A stretch of 64,000 nucleotides of DNA from Chryseobacterium sp. Bi04. Its GTDB lineage: Bacteria > Bacteroidota > Bacteroidia > Flavobacteriales > Weeksellaceae. The notes under the pieces were generated by a model. It was given only the letters and a program-made list of their open reading frames with translations, searched no databases and was not told the origin of the DNA. Shown one piece after another: positions 1 through 7,564 of this stretch. The translations under genes and the position numbers were made by a program. Each line of letters opens with the position of its first letter. Position 1 is the first letter of the stretch. The DNA is taken from the NCBI RefSeq assembly GCF_918698085.1, contig NZ_CAKKLP010000003.1, positions 1 through 64,000 on the forward strand, read 5' to 3'.

Positions 1-386
1 TTATTTTATATATTTAGTATTTTATCTATGCTAAAATACTAATTTCTTTTAATATTTGCTACTTTATATGTTAAATTTAAATATTATTGATAATTAATAA
101 CTCGATGTGATATAGGATTTCAGAAATAAAATGGGATAATTAGCTAATAGTATAAGAAAAGATAGTGTACAGCGAGATGAAAGCCTTTTGATAATTAAAT
201 AAGTTTGAAATCTGGAATATGATCTATATTATATTTTCATGTTAGCTAATGGCTGATGTCTTGTGGTGTAATTATGATGCTTGTTAATATCATAAATAAA
301 GGTTGAATTAAATAACCTGCTGCACAATAAAAACCAAGATTTTTCATTTCTTGATGTATGGTAAGGGAACAGAAATAAAGTTTTTT
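1..386. other. AT-rich intergenic region, no gene seen
   Basis: Very AT-rich sequence without a convincing reading frame on either strand and without a clear RNA gene. It precedes the promoter of the YceI lipoprotein gene. It could include the 3' side of something that begins outside the window, but nothing is recognisable. Confidence 0.6.
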
Positions 387-394
387 TACTTTTG
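387..394 (+). promoter_or_regulatory. Bacteroidota -7 box of the YceI lipoprotein gene
   Basis: TACTTTTG matches the TAnnTTTG box of the Bacteroidota primary sigma factor. It lies 37 nt before the ATG at 432. It also lies inside the reading frame that would start at 351, which argues for the internal start. Confidence 0.6.
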
Positions 395-431
395 GAATCT
401 TAAAATACAAACTTTTTTAAAACAGTTCAAT

Positions 432-1109
432 ATGAAAAAAATTAGCGTAATTGCATTAGTAGGAGTAGGATTGCTTGTAGCATCATGTAATAAAGGAAAA
501 TCTGCAGATACTGCGGCTACAGCTCAGGAGCAGACGGTTGCAGAAAGCAAAGGAGAAGTATTGGCAGTAGATGCTGCAACTTCAGTAGTAAACTGGAAAG
601 CTTATCACAAAGGAGGTATGGCACCTCGTTGGGGAACACTTAGTGTAAAATCAGGAGATATCAGCGTTGATGGAGGTCAGGTTTCTGCAGGGAACTTTGT
701 GATCGACATGAACTCTATTAAAGTAGATCCGGCTTCAGTAACAGAGAAGGATAAAAAACCGGCAGATCTGGAAACTCACTTGAAAACCCCTGATTTCTTT
801 GATGCGGCGAAAAACCCAACTTCAGAATTCAAAATTACAAGTGTTGCAGATTTAAAAGAAGCACCAAAAGATGCTGTAGCAGGAGCTAACAAAACGGTAA
901 GTGGAAACCTTACTTTATCAGGAAAAACAATGAATGTAACTTTCCCGGCTAAAGTAGATGTAGTAGATAATACAGCTTCTATTCAGGCTAAATTTACTGT
1001 AAACAGAGCGGATTGGGGGCTTAAATTCGGTACTTCAGAGGCAGATCCTGCAGAATGGATGATCAGCAAAGACATCGAGATCGGCATTGATGTAAAAGCT
1101 AAAAAATAA
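432..1109 (+). CDS. YceI-family lipoprotein
   Basis: A 225-residue exported lipoprotein. The N-terminus has two lysines, a hydrophobic stretch and a lipobox ending L-V-A-S-C with Cys19, followed by a low-complexity linker. From about residue 45 to the end it resembles YceI-like domains: a lipocalin-type beta barrel that in characterised members binds polyisoprenoids in the periplasm. Visible family features are a V-N-W-K-A-Y-H-K-G-G opening strand, repeated S-G-N-L-T-L-type strands and a late W-G-L-K-F strand. An upstream in-frame ATG at 351 would add 27 residues and bury both the promoter box and the signal peptide, so 432 was chosen. Stands alone, with its own promoter and terminator. The ligand here is not known. 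Confidence 0.88.
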   Translation: MKKISVIALVGVGLLVASCNKGKSADTAATAQEQTVAESKGEVLAVDAATSVVNWKAYHKGGMAPRWGTLSVKSGDISVDGGQVSAGNFVIDMNSIKVDPASVTEKDKKPADLETHLKTPDFFDAAKNPTSEFKITSVADLKEAPKDAVAGANKTVSGNLTLSGKTMNVTFPAKVDVVDNTASIQAKFTVNRADWGLKFGTSEADPAEWMISKDIEIGIDVKAKK

Positions 1110-1134
1110 TAGACTGACCAATAATAGAATACAG

Positions 1135-1163
1135 AGCTGCTTACTAAAAGCAGCTTTTTTTTT
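1135..1163 (+). terminator. Rho-independent terminator after the YceI gene
   Basis: AGCTGC and GCAGCT arms with a 9-nt loop, followed by a run of nine T. Confidence 0.85.
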
Positions 1164-1255
1164 GTATGCATATCTTTAACTTTTTTTAGCAGTTTATAAC
1201 ACACAGGCGGCATTATTTTTTCTCTTTATCAGGGTAACCTTAAAATCGTAAAATC

Positions 1256-1804
1256 ATGTCGAAAAAAATTGCAATTCTTGCCACCAATGGCTTTGAGGAA
1301 AGTGAACTGAAATCACCGAAAGAATATTTGGAACAACAGGGATGGACTGCCGATATTGTAAGTCCAAAGTCTGGTACCATTAAAGCATGGGCAGAAAAAG
1401 ACTGGGGAAAAGAATATGAGGTAGATAAAACATTGGATGAGGCTGCAGCTTCTGACTATGACGCTTTGGTTTTGCCTGGCGGAGTGATTAATCCTGATCA
1501 GCTAAGAACAAATGGGCAGGCACTATCATTTGTAAGAGATTTTTTTATACAAAATAAGCCTGTTGCAGCTATCTGTCATGGGCCGCAGATCTTAATCAAT
1601 GCAAAAGTTGTGAATGGAAGAAATATGACGTCTGTGAATTCAATCAGTAAAGATCTGATCAACGCGGGAGCACATTGGGAAGACCGTGAAGTTGTTGTAG
1701 ATCATGGATTGGTAACGAGCAGAACACCAAAAGATTTACCAGCCTTTAATGCTAAAATGGTAGAAGAGATCAAAGAAGGACAACATGCCGGACAGGGTTT
1801 GTAA
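1256..1804 (+). CDS. DJ-1/PfpI-family protein (type 1 glutamine amidotransferase-like)
   Basis: A 182-residue cytoplasmic protein of the DJ-1/PfpI superfamily. Seen in the sequence: an I-A-I-L-A-T-N-G-F-E-E start with the conserved early Glu pair near residues 14-15, L-V-L-P-G-G-V at about 71-77, and a nucleophile elbow A-I-C-H-G-P-Q with Cys107-His108. These are the hallmarks of the PfpI/YhbO/YfkM group. Family members have been described as general stress proteins, proteases or glyoxalase/deglycase enzymes, so the exact reaction is uncertain. No clear TAnnTTTG box is seen directly upstream. A strong terminator follows, so it is probably monocistronic. Confidence 0.88.
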   Translation: MSKKIAILATNGFEESELKSPKEYLEQQGWTADIVSPKSGTIKAWAEKDWGKEYEVDKTLDEAAASDYDALVLPGGVINPDQLRTNGQALSFVRDFFIQNKPVAAICHGPQILINAKVVNGRNMTSVNSISKDLINAGAHWEDREVVVDHGLVTSRTPKDLPAFNAKMVEEIKEGQHAGQGL

Positions 1805-1823
1805 CCATACTGAAGCACGGTAT

Positions 1824-1858
1824 AAAGGACCCGGTACTTTCAAAGCCCGGGCCTTTTT
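1824..1858 (+). terminator. Terminator after the DJ-1/PfpI gene
   Basis: AAAGGACCCGG pairs with CCGGGCCTTT around a short loop, with one internal mismatch, and runs into a T tract. Confidence 0.8.
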
Positions 1859-1896
1859 GTGTTGAAAGGAATGGTATTTATCAGGAGCAATCTTTT

Positions 1897-1904
1897 TATA
1901 TTTG
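1897..1904 (+). promoter_or_regulatory. -7 box of the DUF1294 gene
   Basis: TATATTTG fits TAnnTTTG. It lies 13 nt before the TTG start at 1918, giving a very short leader and supporting that start. Confidence 0.55.
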
Positions 1905-1917
1905 CTAAAAATTAATA

Positions 1918-2157
1918 TTGAAAATAATTATCTGCCTGCTGATTGTAAATGTAGTCACATTCTGTGTTTTTGGGTTTGATAAACTGAAGGCAAAGAAAAA
2001 CCAACGGAGGATTTCAGAAAATACCCTTTTAGGACTCTCACTTGTAGGCGGAATAATCATATTTAACCATAAAACCTCTAAAAAATCATTCCTGATGAAA
2101 TTTATCTTGGTGGTTCTTGTTGATCTTGTATTGCTTTACAGGTTTGTAAGACACTGA
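1918..2157 (+). CDS. DUF1294-family small membrane protein, shortened
   Basis: A 79-residue protein of two to three hydrophobic segments with a TTG start. Family features seen are F-D-K-x-K-A-K at about residues 20-26, a R-R-I-S-E element, a G-G turn and an H-K-T-S-K-K-S-F motif, the DUF1294 (YsdA-like) signature. The function of the family is unknown. In family members I recall, the G-G and the H-K-T are separated by a short G-A-x-x-G-M-x-x-F helix turn; here only I-I-I-F-N lies between them, so about eight residues appear to be missing. The gene may be a variant or mildly degenerate. No ATG alternative exists nearby. Confidence 0.7.
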   Translation: MKIIICLLIVNVVTFCVFGFDKLKAKKNQRRISENTLLGLSLVGGIIIFNHKTSKKSFLMKFILVVLVDLVLLYRFVRH

Positions 2158-2166
2158 TAGGATTTC

Positions 2167-3498
2167 TTATTGCAAAAGTTGATCGTTCAGTTTTTGATAA
2201 CAGACCGTTCCCAGGTTATCATTTGTTATAAAGTTGCCCATGATATTCGGAGTCATTTCAGATAAGCATTTATTGTGAGTTATCGTTGTTTTTAATCCGG
2301 TATCTGCTTTAATATCATATGCTTTAAAATTCTTGAAAGAATTTCCTCTTACTTCATCATAAAGAGATCCTCTTCCCATAATATTAATGCCTATAGAAGT
2401 GGTGTCGTTTTCAGGATGATCATAGAGTAAGAGGTCATTATCCACAATTTTGTTTCCACGTGTCAGTGCTGAACCCTGCGCATTATTATCCAAATATATT
2501 CCGTATCCCGGTTGGGAAAGAGCGATGTAATTGCTGTTGATATTCCAGTTATTGCAGTTTTCTGCTATGGTAATTCCACGATGTCTGCAAAAATCAATGA
2601 TATTGTTTTTAAAATTAATCTGTGAGGCATTTTCGGCATAGATTCCTTCGTAGACATTGCAGATGATCGTATTGGTAATTCTCAATCCTTTTTTCGGGGA
2701 AGTGCCTTCAAACCAAATGCCTTTGCTGCCCGGGATATCATAATGGCCGTTAATCGTAATTGACGTGTTGTTAGAGATTTCATTATGGGCAGATAGCCCT
2801 TTAACATGGATTCCCACCTTACAGTTTTCGGCTTTTACGGTTTGAATTTGTGAGGAAGACATATCATTGACTTCTAACGCGGTTTGGTATCCTCTGATCG
2901 TTAGGTCTCTTAAAAGAATGTCATGGATATGATTTTCCAATGTGCCATTCACTTTAATTCCAGTGATGGTATTGGGAGATGTGGTGTACCATATGATATT
3001 ATAAATTCCAAATCCCTCAAGAACCACTCCGGAGGTATTGAGAATAATGCCGTCATTGTTGTTGGTGATCAGAAATGGAGGGAAGCTGATATTGCTTTTC
3101 ACAGAAGAACCTTTAATTTTAATAGCTTTATTGATCTGTAGCGGACTTCGGAGCATATATCTTCTATTGTCTAAACGTAAAACCTGTCCTGTTTCCATTT
3201 CATTGATGAGCTGCTGGATTTCACGGGAGTCATCTGTATTGCCATCGCCGTATACTTCCGCAATTCTTATAGAAATATCATGGGTAACAATTCTTTTATA
3301 ATACACGGTAGACTCATCATTATTGATTTTGGTACGGTACAGATAACGGCCATTGGCAGGAACCGGTTTAGTCTGTTTCCTGAAATTAACAAGTTCCCCG
3401 CTGTATTGATCAATCAGTGTTACAATTTCTTTATCTAAATCAGGATCCTGAGAATCAATGAATTCATTAATGGTCAGTATGCTTAAATTATTTGTCAT
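2167..3498 (-). CDS. Right-handed parallel beta-helix repeat protein
   Basis: A 443-residue protein with no obvious signal peptide. From about residue 80 it begins D-G-N-T-D-D-S-R-E-I-Q-Q-L, like pectate-lyase-3 type beta-helix domains. Repeated N-x-I-x-N, G-I-x-x-x-N and I-x-x-N-x-I rungs then run to about residue 410, as in NosD/pectin-lyase-fold proteins. Such folds bind or cut polysaccharides, but no catalytic set can be assigned. The N-terminal 80 residues (a motif around Q-D-P-D-L-D-K-E, then Y-L-Y-R-T-K) are not recognised and may be an attachment module. Convergent with the DUF1294 gene, with an 8-bp gap. Its own promoter and a dyad lie upstream. Confidence 0.75.
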   Translation of the reverse strand: MTNNLSILTINEFIDSQDPDLDKEIVTLIDQYSGELVNFRKQTKPVPANGRYLYRTKINNDESTVYYKRIVTHDISIRIAEVYGDGNTDDSREIQQLINEMETGQVLRLDNRRYMLRSPLQINKAIKIKGSSVKSNISFPPFLITNNNDGIILNTSGVVLEGFGIYNIIWYTTSPNTITGIKVNGTLENHIHDILLRDLTIRGYQTALEVNDMSSSQIQTVKAENCKVGIHVKGLSAHNEISNNTSITINGHYDIPGSKGIWFEGTSPKKGLRITNTIICNVYEGIYAENASQINFKNNIIDFCRHRGITIAENCNNWNINSNYIALSQPGYGIYLDNNAQGSALTRGNKIVDNDLLLYDHPENDTTSIGINIMGRGSLYDEVRGNSFKNFKAYDIKADTGLKTTITHNKCLSEMTPNIMGNFITNDNLGTVCYQKLNDQLLQ

Positions 3499-3547
3499 TT
3501 TTTTTGTTTTTTTAAAGAGATGAGTATTTGGTGCTGTTTTATAGGAA

Positions 3548-3555
3548 CAAAGGTA
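3548..3555 (-). promoter_or_regulatory. -7 box of the beta-helix gene
   Basis: Read on the minus strand this is TACCTTTG (TAnnTTTG), 49 nt before the ATG at 3498. Confidence 0.55.
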
Positions 3556-3565
3556 AAATTGACCA

Positions 3566-3582
3566 GCGTCAGAACTTGACGC
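3566..3582 (-). promoter_or_regulatory. Dyad (possible operator) upstream of the beta-helix promoter
   Basis: GCGTCA and TGACGC, a perfect 6-bp inverted repeat with a 5-nt spacer. It sits 11-27 nt upstream of the -7 box, where the -33 region would be. That position suits a repressor or activator site, but no cognate regulator is adjacent. Confidence 0.4.
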
Positions 3583-3683
3583 AACATATTTTTTTAGTGA
3601 TTATAAATGGGAATTATCTAAATTTCTCATTATGAAATTGTTAAATATTGCATAAACTTTTTAATTAATTCATTTTAAATCAC

Positions 3684-3691
3684 TATTTTTG
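3684..3691 (+). promoter_or_regulatory. -7 box of typA
   Basis: TATTTTTG fits TAnnTTTG, 18 nt before the typA ATG. Confidence 0.6.
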
Positions 3692-3709
3692 CACCCGTAA
3701 AAATCCTAT

Positions 3710-5515
3710 ATGCAAAACATTAGAAATATTGCGATTATCGCACACGTTGACCACGGGAAGACGACTTTGGTTGACAAAATCATTCACGCTACCAATATTT
3801 TCAGAGAAAATCAGGAGAGTGGAGAATTAATTATGGATAACAATGATCTTGAAAGAGAAAGAGGGATCACGATCTTATCCAAGAATATTTCTGTTACTTA
3901 TAAAGACACAAAAATTAACGTAATTGATACTCCTGGTCACGCTGATTTCGGTGGAGAAGTAGAGAGAGTATTAAAAATGGCTGATGGAGTTATTTTGTTG
4001 GTGGATGCGTTCGAAGGACCGATGCCACAAACAAGATTCGTACTTCAGAAAGCATTGGAACTAGGTTTAAGACCATTAGTTGTTATCAATAAAGTAGATA
4101 AGCCAAACTGTCGTCCGGACGAGGTTCACGATCAGGTATTCGACTTATTCTTCAACCTTGAAGCCACTGAAGAACAATTGGATTTCCCAACATTCTACGG
4201 TTCTTCTAAGCAAGGTTGGTTCAATACTTCACTAGAGCAGACTGAAGATATTTTACCATTATTAGACGGGATTTTACAATATGTTCCTGAACCGAAAGTA
4301 GCTGAAGGAACTCTTCAGATGCAGATTACTTCTCTTGATTTCTCTTCTTTCTTAGGAAGAATTGCGATCGGTAAAGTAACAAGAGGTGAGCTTAAAGAAT
4401 CTCAGTGGATTGGGCTTGCTCAGGCAGACGGTAAAATTGTAAAAGGAAAAGTAAAAGAACTTTACGTTTTCGAAGGATTAGGAAAGAAAAAAGTAACTGA
4501 AGTACAGGCAGGAGATATCTGTGCTGTAGTAGGATTTGATGCTTTCCAGATTGGTGATTCATTTGTAGATCTTGAAAATCCTGAGCCATTGGAAAGAACG
4601 GCTATCGATGAGCCTACTTTGAACATGACGTTCTCTATCAACAATTCACCTTTCTTCGGAAAAGATGGTAAATATGTTACTTCTAATCACCTGAAAGAAA
4701 GATTAACGAAGGAATTAGAGAAAAACTTAGCATTAAGAGTTCAGCAGACTGATGATGCCAATACATTCCTTGTATTCGGTAGAGGTATTCTTCACTTGTC
4801 AGTTTTGATCGAAACAATGAGAAGAGAAGGCTACGAAATGACCATTGGTCAGCCACAGGTGATCCTTAGAGAAATTGATGGTGAAAAATGTGAGCCTTAT
4901 GAATCTTTGGTTGTTGATGTTCCTGAAGAATATGCTTCAAGAGTTATCGACCTGGCAACTCAGAGAAAAGGAGATCTTCACATCATGGAAACTAAAGGGG
5001 AAATGCAGCACATGGAATTCGAAATTCCTTCAAGAGGTTTGATCGGATTGCGTTCTCAGATGTTGACAGCTACTGCTGGTGAAGCTATTATGGCACACCG
5101 TTTCACAGAATATAAGCCTTTCAAAGGAGCTATTCCTGGAAGAAATAATGGAGTATTGATCAGCAAAACTCAAGGTCCTGCTACAGAATATTCAATTGCA
5201 AAATTACAGGACAGAGGTAAGTTCTTTGTGGATCCGGGTGAGGAAATCTATGCAGGTATGATCATTGGAGAACAAAACAAACCTGGAGATCTTGTGGTAA
5301 ACATTGTTGAAGCAAAACAGCTGAACAACATGAGAGCATCAGGAAAAGATAAAGATACAGGAGTTGCTCCAAAAATCTTATTCTCTCTTGAAGAATGTAT
5401 GGAATATATCCAGGGTGATGAAGCAATCGAGGTAACTCCAAACTTCATCCGTATGAGAAAGAAAATCCTTTCTGAAGAAGAAAGAAAAAGAATGGAAAGA
5501 TCAGCGAAAGCGTAA
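3710..5515 (+). CDS. typA: Translational GTPase TypA/BipA
   Basis: A 601-residue ribosome-binding GTPase of the EF-G family, implicated in stress and cold adaptation and in late ribosome assembly. The G domain is complete: G1 A-H-V-D-H-G-K-T-T at residues 11-19, the R-G-I-T switch I motif, D-T-P-G-H G3 and N-K-V-D G4. It is followed by the beta-barrel domain II, the EF-G III/V-like domains (E-Y-A-S-R-V-I-D, then G-E-M-Q-H-M) and the TypA-specific C-terminal domain with R-G-L-I-G-L-R-S and G-R-N-N-G-V-L-I. Length is typical for the family. Monocistronic, between its own promoter and a strong terminator. Confidence 0.97.
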   Translation: MQNIRNIAIIAHVDHGKTTLVDKIIHATNIFRENQESGELIMDNNDLERERGITILSKNISVTYKDTKINVIDTPGHADFGGEVERVLKMADGVILLVDAFEGPMPQTRFVLQKALELGLRPLVVINKVDKPNCRPDEVHDQVFDLFFNLEATEEQLDFPTFYGSSKQGWFNTSLEQTEDILPLLDGILQYVPEPKVAEGTLQMQITSLDFSSFLGRIAIGKVTRGELKESQWIGLAQADGKIVKGKVKELYVFEGLGKKKVTEVQAGDICAVVGFDAFQIGDSFVDLENPEPLERTAIDEPTLNMTFSINNSPFFGKDGKYVTSNHLKERLTKELEKNLALRVQQTDDANTFLVFGRGILHLSVLIETMRREGYEMTIGQPQVILREIDGEKCEPYESLVVDVPEEYASRVIDLATQRKGDLHIMETKGEMQHMEFEIPSRGLIGLRSQMLTATAGEAIMAHRFTEYKPFKGAIPGRNNGVLISKTQGPATEYSIAKLQDRGKFFVDPGEEIYAGMIIGEQNKPGDLVVNIVEAKQLNNMRASGKDKDTGVAPKILFSLEECMEYIQGDEAIEVTPNFIRMRKKILSEEERKRMERSAKA

Positions 5516-5537
5516 TCAAATATTCTTATATAAAGTT

Positions 5538-5563
5538 AAAGCCCCGATTTATCGGGGCTTTTT
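5538..5563 (+). terminator. typA terminator
   Basis: AAAGCCCCGAT and ATCGGGGCTTT form an 11-bp stem with a 2-3 nt loop, then T residues. Confidence 0.9.
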
Positions 5564-5694
5564 GCTTTTGTAGCGGTATATTTAAAGATAATGCGTTTTT
5601 ATTTATCCCTAATTGTTGTGTTTGTTTTTCAGCTATTCCAGGGTGCTTTTTAATGTTTTTTTTATTTTATTGGTTTTTAATATGGAAATAATTG

Positions 5695-5702
5695 TATGTT
5701 TG
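5695..5702 (+). promoter_or_regulatory. -7 box of the MHS transporter gene
   Basis: TATGTTTG fits TAnnTTTG, 75 nt before the ATG at 5778. Confidence 0.45.
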
Positions 5703-5777
5703 CTCATGCAGCAATGAAACTACCAAACGCTGCCATAGATAATAAAAACATAGTATAATTATAAAATAATACAATAA

Positions 5778-7142
5778 ATGGACGTTGCAAAAGCTGCCTA
5801 TAAAAACGATATAAAAACTGTTATTATTGCATCATCTGTAGGAACATTAATTGAGTGGTATGATATGCTGCTTGCTGTAATTCTTGCAAAAGTTCTTTCC
5901 ATAAATTTATTCCCATCGGAAGGTTCTCACTTCCTGGAGACCCTTGCCATCGTAGGATCATCGTTTATGTTCCGCCCGATAGGATCCCTTATTTTTGGAA
6001 ATATCGGAGATAAAATAGGGCGAAAATATTCCTTCCTTATTTCATTGGTTTTAATGGGAGCTTCCACATTCTTAATTGGATGTATTCCTAATTTTTCAAG
6101 CATTGGCTGGGCTGCTCCGGTTCTCTTACTGCTGTGTAGATTGTTTCAGGGATTAGCTATCAGCGGCGAATATGCCGGCGCTGTCATTTATGTAGCGGAA
6201 CATGCCCCAATGGAAAAACGGGGATTTTATACCGGATTTATTCAGGCTACAGTTCCCATAGGGCTGTTGGTTTGCCTGGGTGTTGTTTTTATAACAGAAA
6301 GTACAATGTCTGAAGCTGATTTTAACCGTTACGGCTGGAGAATTCCATTTCTTTTAAGTGCTGTATTGGTGATTTTAAGCTATTTTATACGAAAAAGACT
6401 TCATGAAAGCCCTGTTTTTGAAGAGCTTAAAAAATCCGGGAAAACAAGCAAATCACCGGTTAAAGAAGCGTTTACAACGAAAGGGAATGTGAAAACAATG
6501 CTGAAAGCTATTTTCGGAGGCAATGCCGCACAAAGTTCAGTGATGCAGACCAATCAGTTTGTTGTATTTTTCTTTTTGCAGAATACGGTGAAGCTGGAAA
6601 ATACTACCGTTTTACTGATTACCGGAATAGCCATGTTTTTAAGTGTATATTTTTATCAGTACTTTGGTGCATTGAGTGATAAAATTGGACGTAAAAAAGT
6701 GCTTATCGGAGGCCTGGTTTCCAGTCTTATTCTGATTCCGCTGTCTTTTTATCTTTTTATGAAGATAGGAAATCCTCAGGGTATTAATGAAGTGCACTCA
6801 GTCAGCACCGAAGCCACATTGAAAATCGTAGGATTGAGCTTTCTGCTTTCAGTGGCTGCAGCAGCTACTTATGGCCCTTTGGGAGCTTTTATGCTGGAAA
6901 TTTTTCCTACAAAAATACGATATACAAGTATGGGGTTTGCCCAGAATATGGGAAACGGTTTTATTGGAGGTGCTACAGCATTCGTAACAGAATTTATCAA
7001 GACCAGCTTTGTAGTAAGCGCATTTCTTTCGCCATTTATAGGATTAGTTTACCCGTTATTTCTTGTGGTTTTAGCCATAATAGTTAATATAGTATTCATT
7101 CCGGAAACCTATAAGACTGATCTTACGAAAGTGGAAGAATAA
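5778..7142 (+). CDS. MFS transporter, metabolite:H+ symporter (MHS) type
   Basis: A 454-residue integral membrane protein with about twelve hydrophobic segments. The opening G-T-L-I-E-W-Y-D-M motif in the first helix and the G-N-I-G-D-K-I-G-R-K loop (MFS motif A after helix 2) are typical of the MHS branch that includes ProP, KgtP and ShiA. A second copy, A-L-S-D-K-I-G-R-K, occurs in the second half. These carriers import organic acids, compatible solutes or similar compounds with protons. The substrate cannot be read from the sequence and no metabolic partner gene adjoins it. Followed by a dispersed foldback repeat rather than an obvious terminator. Confidence 0.88.
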   Translation: MDVAKAAYKNDIKTVIIASSVGTLIEWYDMLLAVILAKVLSINLFPSEGSHFLETLAIVGSSFMFRPIGSLIFGNIGDKIGRKYSFLISLVLMGASTFLIGCIPNFSSIGWAAPVLLLLCRLFQGLAISGEYAGAVIYVAEHAPMEKRGFYTGFIQATVPIGLLVCLGVVFITESTMSEADFNRYGWRIPFLLSAVLVILSYFIRKRLHESPVFEELKKSGKTSKSPVKEAFTTKGNVKTMLKAIFGGNAAQSSVMQTNQFVVFFFLQNTVKLENTTVLLITGIAMFLSVYFYQYFGALSDKIGRKKVLIGGLVSSLILIPLSFYLFMKIGNPQGINEVHSVSTEATLKIVGLSFLLSVAAAATYGPLGAFMLEIFPTKIRYTSMGFAQNMGNGFIGGATAFVTEFIKTSFVVSAFLSPFIGLVYPLFLVVLAIIVNIVFIPETYKTDLTKVEE

Positions 7143-7189
7143 AGCGGTACAGGTATTGCTGACGGTGATTTAAATTCTTTTGTGGATGA

Positions 7190-7420
7190 ACTTGTTCACA
7201 CTTTTTATTTTAACTACAATCGAAGATTCAACGTAGTCAAAAGTTACAAATTTCTTGAATACTTAAGTTTAATAAAGTTGTGAAAATAAGCTTATTAAAG
7301 CCCACGTAAGTTAAAAAATCAAAGTTTTTTGCTTTAGTGTACTTTTTATTTTCAATCCGTTTAAACTTAAAATAAACTAAAGTGTTTATAACGTTTCACT
7401 CAGCTTTTGTGGCTCAATTT
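7190..7420 (-). repeat. Dispersed foldback repeat, copy A
   Basis: About 230 bp of AT-rich sequence that, read on the minus strand, matches the copies at 40728-41000 and 44489-44692 nearly base for base over long stretches. The shared path is CTGAGTGAAACGTTATAAAC, then ACTTTAGTTTATTTTAAG, then AAAATAAAAAGTACAC. The element has internal inverted halves (AAAATAA with TTATTTT, ACACTTTAGTTTA with TAAACTTAAGT), so it can fold into one long imperfect hairpin. No coding capacity. Confidence 0.75.
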
Positions 7421-7518
7421 TTAATGGGTTTAAACAGGCTTGATAGCTAAAACAATGCAGAAATTATTTGGAACATTAAAAAAGATATTTCAAATTCGGA
7501 TAATCATCTTTATATCAT

Positions 7519-7526
7519 TAGTTTTG
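7519..7526 (+). promoter_or_regulatory. -7 box of the GHL10 gene
   Basis: TAGTTTTG fits TAnnTTTG, 38 nt before the ATG. Confidence 0.55.
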
Positions 7527-7564
7527 CATTTTTAATATCTTAGAATCTTTCTTCAGATCAATAT

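Noticed and set aside
351..431. Longer N-terminus for the YceI lipoprotein
   Set aside because: Would place the promoter box and the signal peptide inside the protein; the internal ATG gives a perfect lipobox.
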